Of a stretch of 23,023 bases of DNA, positions 17,379-23,023 are shown piece after piece (within the stretch, counting starts at the first letter, position 1; every line of letters begins with the position of its first letter). Under the pieces are notes generated by a model that saw nothing but the letters and a program-made list of their open reading frames with translations, was not told the origin of the DNA and did not search any database. Origin of the DNA: Myxococcales bacterium (lineage in GTDB: Bacteria > UBA10199 > 2-02-FULL-44-16 > JAAZCA01); NCBI GenBank assembly GCA_012513515.1, contig JAAZCA010000040.1, forward strand, positions 1 to 23,023. The letters run 5' to 3'. The position numbers were made by a program, and so were the translations under genes.

Positions 17379-19613
17379 ATGCCCTCGAAAAAGACGCAAA
17401 CCAAAGAGCGTGGGCTCCCCTCGGAAATGCTTGAAAGAGGGGATGCCTTAAGCCCCAATGACAAGACGATCATAAAATCAGCCGACGATCCGGATGAACT
17501 TACCCCGTCGCGCCCGCAGTATTCCCCGCCATATCTCGTTATAATAGATGGGCCAAGGGCTGGAGCCCATTTCCCGCTGGGACCGGGAGAAAATGTCATA
17601 GGGCGTGCCCCCGGGAATGCGGTTCGCCTGGAGGATCAAAGCGTTTCAAGGCAGCATGCCGAAATTTCAAAGGGGACTTCCGGCTGGTTGGTCAAGGATC
17701 TGGGCAGTAAGAACGGCACCAGCGTCAATGGACGATCGGCGACAGAGGCGGTCATAATAGGCCATAAGGATTTAATAAAGACAGGCATCTACCTTATGCG
17801 GCTGGTCACTCAGCCCCTTTCGCAGGAAGATGAAATGGAGCTTCCGCGGGATGCGATGGCTGAAAGGACGGTTTTTGTATCGGCCCCTCCTGATGGGCAG
17901 ACCGCGCGTATGGATGACCTTTCAGATGCTGTCCCTGGGGATTCGGTTGCCGGTGGTGAAGACCAGGGGCTCCCCGATGACTTCGATGAATATGAAGAAC
18001 AGGAGCTTATAGCCCGGAAAGCCAGCGCGATGTTGCGTAGGAAGAAGCGGGTTATGTATGGCGGGCTCATTCTGGCGCTCTTGCTAGCCGCCGGATATTT
18101 CGGATATCGCACCATTCTCAAGAGGTCTGTGAGTGCGGTCAAAACACAGCAGGTTCCTTCTCAGCCCGCCGATTTGTCACAGACTCCCCCCCCAGGGTCG
18201 GATCTTCCACCCGCGGCCGGGGAAGGCACTGGGAATCTCCCCCCTTCAGGGCCTGTTCAGCCTGGATCGGCGATTCCATCCGCAGCCCCGGAAGTTGCCA
18301 AGGTGCCGGTGTTTCTCGATATAGCATCCAGCCCGATGCCGGTGAATGTTACCTTCCAGGGGCAGCCGCTCGGAAGGACCCCTCTTCGCGTAAATATAGA
18401 GCTCGAGCCGGACAGCACTCATGAAATAGAGGCCCTCTTTGAGATGCCGGAGATAGGCGAGAACTTTACGCAGAAGATGGAATTTACGACCGAGAAGGGG
18501 CAGTCTGTCATTCCGATACTCTTCAGAGGCCCGATCGGGATGCTCAAGATCAACGACATCCCCAGAGATGTGGAATTTTACCTCGAAGGTAAATTCTCAT
18601 ACGACAAATTTCAAGATCGCTCCGCGAAGATCACCGAGGTGGTCCTTGAAAAGCCGATCTATGTTCCGTACGGAAAATATTTCATGGAGCTCCGCCGCGA
18701 GCGCCAGCTGGGGCAGAGCTCCCAGACCTTCGTCACCGATATAATATTCAGGCGTGATTTTACGATCGGCGAGGAGAGCCCGACCTTCGTCCTAGGCGTG
18801 AAAGATGCGGATCTGGCGGTATTTCCGGCAAGGGTGCGCTCCGAACCTGAAAACGCCGATGTATACATAGATGGGAAAAAAGTCGGCAAAACCCCGTTCG
18901 AAGGAGTTTTCCCGATAGGGGAGCACAGGCTTTCGGTCAGGAAAGAAGGTTTCTTTGAACATTCCGAAAGCCTCAAGGTTGATATCAATACTCCTTACGT
19001 CGCCAATATAAAGCTTCAGACCTCGCTCGCTGGAGCGCATCTCAATAATGCAAAATTGGCGATGGACCGCCAGATGTGGCAGGATGCCATTAATGAGTTG
19101 GCCGAGGCTCTTAATAAAAACGCTGCGCCCAGCGAAGTGGCTCAGGCTCATTATATGCTGGGTTTGTGCTATGCGAACCTCAACGACATCCAGCGCGCGA
19201 TGGGGTATTTCGAGCAGGCGCGCGAGCATCCCGATCAGAGACATCGTGCGATGCTCGGGCTTGTCAGCGGCTATGCGGCGATGGACAAATTAGATGCAGC
19301 GCTTCCGCTTCTTGTGGAGGTTATGCTGAAGGTTGACGATGAGGGAGTAAAGCGGGAAGCCAACGATATGTTCCAGAAGATATCTCCGTTTAGGTCGGTG
19401 ATCTACGTTTACTCCGAACCTCCGGGGGCATCTGTGACGGTAAACGGGAAGGGTGTCGCTCAACCTACTCCTGTTATACTGCACGAACTTCCACTTGGTA
19501 ACTACAAGATCAGGGTGGAAAAGCCGGGATATCTTCCGACCGACTTGAACCTTTCCCTGTCCGTTAATGAATTCAACCCCGTAATCGTCAAGCTCAAGCC
19601 GATACCTAGATGA
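17379..19613 (+). CDS. FHA-TM-PEGA-TPR-PEGA membrane protein
   Basis: The protein is 744 aa from ATG 17379; a GTG at 17358 would add seven residues, and neither has a clear ribosome site. Order: an FHA domain at about 50-145 (G75-R76, S90-x2-H93, N112-G113-T114), an acidic linker, a membrane segment at 227-246 preceded by RRKKR, a Pro-rich stretch, a PEGA-like domain near 309-390, a second near 485-548 (DVYIDGKKVGKTPFEG), TPR-like helices at about 553-655, and a last PEGA at 675-744 (EPPGASVTVNGKG, LPLGNYKIRVEKPGY). The positive-inside rule puts FHA in the cytoplasm and the PEGA/TPR part in the periplasm. This is the same cytoplasmic-FHA, single-TM, periplasmic layout as SctD. It probably passes a phospho-signal to an envelope structure. 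Confidence 0.85.
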   Translation: MPSKKTQTKERGLPSEMLERGDALSPNDKTIIKSADDPDELTPSRPQYSPPYLVIIDGPRAGAHFPLGPGENVIGRAPGNAVRLEDQSVSRQHAEISKGTSGWLVKDLGSKNGTSVNGRSATEAVIIGHKDLIKTGIYLMRLVTQPLSQEDEMELPRDAMAERTVFVSAPPDGQTARMDDLSDAVPGDSVAGGEDQGLPDDFDEYEEQELIARKASAMLRRKKRVMYGGLILALLLAAGYFGYRTILKRSVSAVKTQQVPSQPADLSQTPPPGSDLPPAAGEGTGNLPPSGPVQPGSAIPSAAPEVAKVPVFLDIASSPMPVNVTFQGQPLGRTPLRVNIELEPDSTHEIEALFEMPEIGENFTQKMEFTTEKGQSVIPILFRGPIGMLKINDIPRDVEFYLEGKFSYDKFQDRSAKITEVVLEKPIYVPYGKYFMELRRERQLGQSSQTFVTDIIFRRDFTIGEESPTFVLGVKDADLAVFPARVRSEPENADVYIDGKKVGKTPFEGVFPIGEHRLSVRKEGFFEHSESLKVDINTPYVANIKLQTSLAGAHLNNAKLAMDRQMWQDAINELAEALNKNAAPSEVAQAHYMLGLCYANLNDIQRAMGYFEQAREHPDQRHRAMLGLVSGYAAMDKLDAALPLLVEVMLKVDDEGVKREANDMFQKISPFRSVIYVYSEPPGASVTVNGKGVAQPTPVILHELPLGNYKIRVEKPGYLPTDLNLSLSVNEFNPVIVKLKPIPR

Positions 19614-19620
19614 CCTAAGA

Positions 19621-19703
19621 GCCGTGAGTGGTGATTGGCTGCGGGGACATGTTCACGCGAAGCGGGTACGTGTCCCCGGAAGAGTAACAGCCGTGACTGG
19701 TGA
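19621..19703. repeat. Palindrome flanked by direct repeats (REP-like)
   Basis: GCCGTGAGTGGTGA at 19621-19634 is repeated as GCCGTGACTGGTGA at 19690-19703 (13 of 14). Between them is a palindrome at 19642-19678, with arms CGGGGACATGT and ACGTGTCCCCG (10 of 11 complementary) and an A/G-rich loop. The form suggests a REP-type or transposon-derived element. No transposase is present. Confidence 0.65.
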
Positions 19704-19758
19704 AAACCGAGCGATAGTTCAATAGTTCAATGGTGGCTGTCATTCCACGGTTGTAGGC

Positions 19759-19794
19759 CGCCGCCTGCGGCGTGGCAAACGGGAATCCCGTGCC
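19759..19794. repeat. Two adjacent small hairpins
   Basis: CGCCGC-CT-GCGGCG at 19759-19772 is a perfect palindrome with a 2-nt loop. GGCAAACGGGA and TCCCGTGCC at 19774-19794 form a second stem with one bulged base. Neither is followed by a T-run on the plus strand, so a terminator role for the FHA-PEGA gene is doubtful. Confidence 0.6.
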
Positions 19795-19815
19795 AACATT
19801 TCCGGATTTCGATCA

Positions 19816-19840
19816 TCGAACCTCGAGCCTCGAACCTCGA
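19816..19840 (+). repeat. Heptamer run TCGARCC
   Basis: Three and a half copies of a 7-bp unit: TCGAACC, TCGAGCC, TCGAACC, TCGA. The unit is itself nearly palindromic around TCGA. It sits inside the loop of the larger inverted octamer pair. Confidence 0.75.
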
Positions 19841-19844
19841 AAAA

Positions 19845-19889
19845 GTCACGGTCGTTACGGGATCCCCGATAAAATCACTCGGGGATGAC
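19845..19889. repeat. Palindromic element beginning GTCA and ending TGAC
   Basis: The element starts GTCACGGTCGTT and ends TCGGGGATGAC. Inside, ATCCCCGA (19862-19869) pairs perfectly with TCGGGGAT (19879-19886). The start resembles 120-131 (11 of 12). The last 11 bases are identical to 3269-3279. It is thus related to material in both other repeat-rich gaps. Confidence 0.65.
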
Positions 19890-19937
19890 TGCCTTTATCG
19901 CACTATCGCACCATCGCACCATTGAACTATTGAACTA

Positions 19938-19967
19938 TTGACAATATGCGCCCTAGCGGTGTTTAAA
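19938..19967 (+). promoter_or_regulatory. Possible promoter for the small secreted protein
   Basis: TTGACA (19938-19943) is a perfect -35 made by the last unit of the octamer array plus the next base. TTTAAA at 19962-19967 follows at an 18-nt spacing as a moderate -10. Transcription would start about 20 nt before ATG 19993. Confidence 0.4.
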
Positions 19968-19992
19968 GCCGGTCGGGGACGGAAAGGGCTTT

Positions 19993-20571
19993 ATGAAATA
20001 TCTTATCGCTGCAATTGCAATAGCTCTTGTTTTATCGCCATCAGTTATTAAGGCGGGGATTTCTAAGACCGATCTCAGCAAGGGTGTTGTTTTGACAGAA
20101 GAGGCGACGCTTCTGACGCAGGTCGATGCCGTAAGCCTACATTTGAGCTCCGAGAATATAAAATTTGCGCCGAGGCTTACCGAATCGGGCCTAATCGACG
20201 TTGAAACGACCGTGCTTTCTAAAAAGCTTCTTCAGGACAAGGAAAAGCTGAATTCGTTTTTGGACAGAAACGTCAAAACCTTCATAGCTTTGTTAAAGGA
20301 AAGATTGCCTATCTACGCCCCTTCGGTAGCAAAGAATTTCAATCCGAATTCTCAGATAAGATTTAACGTGAACTCCGGGGCGAAGAGGGAAGCTGTGGCG
20401 GTATGGTCCGGAGGCGCGTGGAGCTGGGACAAGGCCTTCGTCCCAGCGCCAGCTGTCGTAGAATCCTCCACGTTTGCGGCCCAGTCCCCCGAAGCCTATG
20501 CGCCTGCTACTGAAGAGAAGCCCAGAGGAAAGGGCAAGCTCTCCTGCGACTGCCCGGCGAGAAGAAAATAG
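19993..20571 (+). CDS. Small secreted protein of unknown function
   Basis: The protein is 192 aa and I do not recognise its family. A clear signal peptide (MKYLIAAIAIALVLSPSVIKA, cleavage near 21) is followed by a mixed alpha/beta body to about residue 150. It has a helix-rich centre (DKEKLNSFLDRNVKTFIALL) and a WSGGAWSWD stretch. The tail is Ala/Pro-rich and ends basic, with two cysteines close together (SCDCPARRK). GGAAAGG lies 5 nt before ATG. Base composition is like the genes to its left. It stands alone between the repeat mosaic and the AT-rich segment. Confidence 0.75.
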   Translation: MKYLIAAIAIALVLSPSVIKAGISKTDLSKGVVLTEEATLLTQVDAVSLHLSSENIKFAPRLTESGLIDVETTVLSKKLLQDKEKLNSFLDRNVKTFIALLKERLPIYAPSVAKNFNPNSQIRFNVNSGAKREAVAVWSGGAWSWDKAFVPAPAVVESSTFAAQSPEAYAPATEEKPRGKGKLSCDCPARRK

Positions 20572-20589
20572 ATTGATGTTAGAGAAAAT

Positions 20590-21345
20590 GTGTTGAAACT
20601 GTTTTTTATGAGAAATCTTATGTCAGAGCTATCTATAAAGACCTTATCTGTAGTTATTCCAGCTTATAATGAGGCTGAACGTATTATTGTTACTTTAAAA
20701 AAACTAAATTTTAGTTTAGAGAGTCTTGGCATACCTTATGAAATTATTATCGTAGATGATGGCAGTGGGGATAGTACTTCTGAAGTTGCTTGTTCATTAC
20801 AAAATTCAAATTTCAAGCTTATCAGCTATAAACCGAATCGTGGTAAGGGTTATGCTGTGAGGATGGGGCTGGGAGCTGCTAAAGGTGAGTATGTTATTTT
20901 TATGGACGCTGATGGTTCTACGGATTTGGCTTATTTAGAAAGATTTCTTCACCTAATTTTAAATCATGATTACGACATAATTATAGGTTCTCGTACTGTA
21001 TCTGGTTCTTGTCTTCCAATTAAACAGAATTTATGGAGAAGAATTACTGGAATCGTTTTTCGTGCTCTGGTTCGTATATTGTTCTTTTTGCCTTATTCAG
21101 ATACCCAATGTGGGTTTAAGATGTTTTCATCTACGTGTTTAAAAATGCTTTTGCCGAGGTGTGATGCCGATGGTTTTATTTTTGACATAGAAATGCTTTA
21201 TCAAGCTCGTAAGTTGGGACTCAATGTAATCGAGGTGGGGGTTAAGTGGAATAACGACGATGATAGCAGGGTCAACTTGATAAACGGACCTATAAAAATG
21301 TTTGTAGACCTTCTAAAATTAAGGCTTAAAACATTTATAAAATAA
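20590..21345 (+). CDS. Family 2 glycosyltransferase, polyprenyl-phosphate type
   Basis: The protein resembles dolichyl/undecaprenyl-phosphate sugar transferases. These move a sugar from a nucleotide donor to a lipid phosphate at the inner membrane. It is 251 aa. Visible motifs are VVIPAYNEAERI, IIIVDDGSGDST, the metal-binding MDADGSTD, IIGSRTVSGS, DTQCGFKMF and GFIFDIEML. No multi-spanning C-terminus is present, so it is the short soluble/peripheral form. GTG 20590 gives the longest form; ATG 20620 (MSELSIKTLS) fits the family at least as well. Base use is clearly AT-rich compared with the genes to the left. It is convergent with the membrane glycosyltransferase that follows and could supply its lipid-linked sugar. 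Confidence 0.92.
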   Translation: MLKLFFMRNLMSELSIKTLSVVIPAYNEAERIIVTLKKLNFSLESLGIPYEIIIVDDGSGDSTSEVACSLQNSNFKLISYKPNRGKGYAVRMGLGAAKGEYVIFMDADGSTDLAYLERFLHLILNHDYDIIIGSRTVSGSCLPIKQNLWRRITGIVFRALVRILFFLPYSDTQCGFKMFSSTCLKMLLPRCDADGFIFDIEMLYQARKLGLNVIEVGVKWNNDDDSRVNLINGPIKMFVDLLKLRLKTFIK

Positions 21346-21387
21346 GTTCTGACAGCCCTGTTGTTTTTGCTGTTCAAAATACTTGAT

Positions 21388-22977
21388 CTAATTACGTTCG
21401 TATATTGCCATCCCCCTTATATCTTTGACATGGTGGTAATGTGTAGTAACCAGCGTTTGGTACTCACGAAAATTTTTCATGTCGAATGGCAGCCAATAGG
21501 TAAAGTCATGGCTATTTGTTGTGTCTATAATGAGCTTTGGAGTGTACTTAAGCAGATCGTCCATGAGTTGTTTGTAGGCCAGTTCGTGCCTATTCATCAT
21601 TTCAGATATGCTAAACTCTGTAGCTCCGGCCATTTTTTTCTCCCAGTATGGAACAATGTATTGGCACGTTACAAATCTAGTTGCCGGTAACCTGTTAGCA
21701 AAATAGTATGGATATGAAAAATATCCCCAAATAAAAATTTTATCTCTTTCTGAGGTTCTTTTTATTACCTCGTCAGTTAATTCTTTTATAACGGGCTCTC
21801 TTGGTTCAAACCACCTAGAAAAATATGACCACCAGTGTACTGAGGAAAATATCAAAGGAATGATAATAAAGGAAATAGCCAATAAATTAGTTCTCCATCT
21901 TTTAATTTCAAGCTTGGTTATTTTAAACCATCCAAGAGCAGCTAATAAAATAATAGGCGGCCAAACTTGAACGTAATAATGCGGTGAAAAATGTCCCCCT
22001 GCGGAAACGGCCAGCATTGCGCCTATTACCCAGAAAATAAAAAACCATTTTATGTTTTCTTTTAAGTTTACGCAGGCATAAGTGGCGCACACAAACAAGG
22101 GGAGGTTTGCTAGTATAAAAAGTGAAGTTCTTATGGATAGCCTTGATAGAAATCTTGCATAGTCAAAATGTGAGTTTACATAGTGGATATTATTGTAAAA
22201 ATTATATGTAAGAGCTTCGCTTAATGCGTCGTGTCTTATAAAGTAAATAAAAAAGATTGCCCATGGGATTACGAACCCACATGCAAGGATTAGAATGTCA
22301 TACAATGCTTTCCATTTTGAAGTTTGTCGCAATATTGCTTCATAGACTATATGGACTATTATGACACACAATAGTATACCGGCTTGATGCTTAAAAAGAG
22401 ATGCAATTGCTATGAAAATTCCTGCAAGTAATATCAAAATTGACTTATTATTTTTCTTGTCAGTCGTGCCTGATTTTAGATAACAGTACGCCGCTATTGC
22501 CGAAGGCAAATTAAACATGTTTTCCGAGTTGGCCGGAAGTGTTGCAGTGGCCGGGAAACAAACCGTCCAGGCTGAATATAGTAACGCTGCCCAAGGACCA
22601 GCGCGGTTATATCCGATTGTTCTGGCTAGTAGCATGATAAACCAGGAAGTTATGGCTATCCATAGGATCATTATTGAGTGTACTGCTATCATGTTATTGC
22701 CAAAAAGCAGATTGGATATTGCGTAGAAAGCATAGCATAGTGGGGGCTTGTTATCGACGAAGTCAACGTAGGGAGTTCCCCCAGTAGCCCAAATTGCGCC
22801 ATAGGTAGCGAAATCTGACTCATCGACTTGTATGACTTCCGAATAGAGGGTCAGTGAACGAACTATGATTAACAATGTCATGCAGGAGAAAAACAATTTC
22901 CATCCATTGAGGTTTTCTATTTTTTTAAAGATATTTTGCACGGCGCGGAAGCTATACGCTTTGCTATACTGAGTCAA
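21388..22977 (-). CDS. Membrane glycosyltransferase, GT39/PMT-like
   Basis: These enzymes transfer sugars from a polyprenyl-phosphate donor to protein or glycan on the periplasmic side. The protein is at least 529 aa with about ten membrane segments and a soluble C-terminal part (from about 380). The first extracytoplasmic loop has the acidic VDESDF motif and then DFVDNKPP, both typical of the family. GGHFSPHYYVQVWPP is another family landmark. The first membrane segment is at about 27-47. TTG 22977 is only a formal start: no Shine-Dalgarno sequence is visible and the frame stays open to the window edge, so the gene may begin beyond it. It is AT-rich, like the GT2 gene. Confidence 0.85.
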   Translation of the reverse strand: MTQYSKAYSFRAVQNIFKKIENLNGWKLFFSCMTLLIIVRSLTLYSEVIQVDESDFATYGAIWATGGTPYVDFVDNKPPLCYAFYAISNLLFGNNMIAVHSIMILWIAITSWFIMLLARTIGYNRAGPWAALLYSAWTVCFPATATLPANSENMFNLPSAIAAYCYLKSGTTDKKNNKSILILLAGIFIAIASLFKHQAGILLCVIIVHIVYEAILRQTSKWKALYDILILACGFVIPWAIFFIYFIRHDALSEALTYNFYNNIHYVNSHFDYARFLSRLSIRTSLFILANLPLFVCATYACVNLKENIKWFFIFWVIGAMLAVSAGGHFSPHYYVQVWPPIILLAALGWFKITKLEIKRWRTNLLAISFIIIPLIFSSVHWWSYFSRWFEPREPVIKELTDEVIKRTSERDKIFIWGYFSYPYYFANRLPATRFVTCQYIVPYWEKKMAGATEFSISEMMNRHELAYKQLMDDLLKYTPKLIIDTTNSHDFTYWLPFDMKNFREYQTLVTTHYHHVKDIRGMAIYERN

Positions 22978-22979
22978 GT

Positions 22980-23023
22980 ATGATAAAGATGCAGAATCGT
23001 TTATATTTTTTAATAATGTTTTA
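22980..23023 (+). CDS. Possible start of a rightward gene, cut by the window
   Basis: ATG 22980 opens 14 codons that run off the edge and encode MIKMQNRLYFLIMF. This could be the beginning of a membrane segment. It overlaps the possible upstream extension of the minus-strand glycosyltransferase frame, so at most one of the two is likely to be real. No ribosome site was recognised. Confidence 0.2.
   Translation, partial: MIKMQNRLYFLIMF

Larger units (their letters stand above)
19714..19942. repeat. Octamer arrays in inverted orientation with 22-bp perfect arms
   Basis: 19896-19942 is a run of six 8-bp units following YATYGMAC: TATCGCAC, TATCGCAC, CATCGCAC, CATTGAAC, TATTGAAC, then TATTGAC with one base lost. 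19714-19735 is a shorter run in the opposite orientation. It is perfectly complementary over 22 bp to 19917-19938. The two are about 180 bp apart and enclose further hairpins. The plan matches 31-107 and 3098-3164, but the unit is 8 bp rather than 7. Confidence 0.8.

Noticed and set aside
19896-19942. Octamer array considered as CRISPR
   Set aside because: Units are 8 bp with no spacers, and no cas gene is in the window.
22954-22977. TTGACT...TATAGC as a promoter for the membrane glycosyltransferase
   Set aside because: The spacing is only about 15 nt and the sequence lies inside the open coding frame. I could not separate it from chance.

Overview
The window reads as chromosome of a Gram-negative bacterium, most like the former Deltaproteobacteria (Myxococcota, Bdellovibrionota or uncultured relatives). 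This is inferred from SecA, periplasmic TPR/PEGA proteins, a type III export gate of the SctV type, a PP2C phosphatase and several FHA proteins. No rRNA or tRNA gene was seen, so the placement is tentative. Most of the window is moderately GC-rich and densely coded. The last ~2.4 kb is clearly AT-rich.

Layout. 1-294 holds short-repeat arrays. 295-2984 (minus strand) is a genome-maintenance pair, rarA then radA. 3015-3330 is a repeat-rich gap. 3331-3576 (minus) is a small excisionase-type HTH gene that appears to be a response-regulator gene cut off at the start of its receiver domain. 3843-13880 (plus) runs recN, tldE/pmbA, a PP2C phosphatase, an M23 peptidase, secA and sctV. Convergent to sctV, 13934-17282 (minus) is an operon read as TolB-like/TPR protein, TPR protein, then a tail-anchored twin-FHA protein. 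Divergent from that operon, 17379-19613 (plus) encodes an FHA-TM-PEGA-TPR-PEGA protein. 19614-19992 is a mosaic of palindromes and octamer repeats. A small secreted protein of unknown role follows, then an AT-rich glycosylation segment (GT2 plus a membrane GT39-like enzyme, convergent).

How the genes may work together. RadA, RarA and RecN are DNA-repair and replication-fork proteins. SecA and the M23 peptidase serve the envelope. The part most likely to be a little-described system is sctV to the FHA/PEGA gene. It combines a non-flagellar type III export gate, three FHA domains in two membrane-bound proteins, two periplasmic TPR proteins and, slightly upstream, a Ser/Thr phosphatase. No other type III component and no kinase is in the window. 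My inference is a phospho-threonine-responsive envelope assembly linked to the export gate.

A second theme is intergenic. Three separate gaps carry short arrays of 7- or 8-bp units arranged as inverted pairs, each with a different unit sequence. Dispersed repeat elements lie beside them, and one sits exactly where the HTH-receiver gene is truncated.
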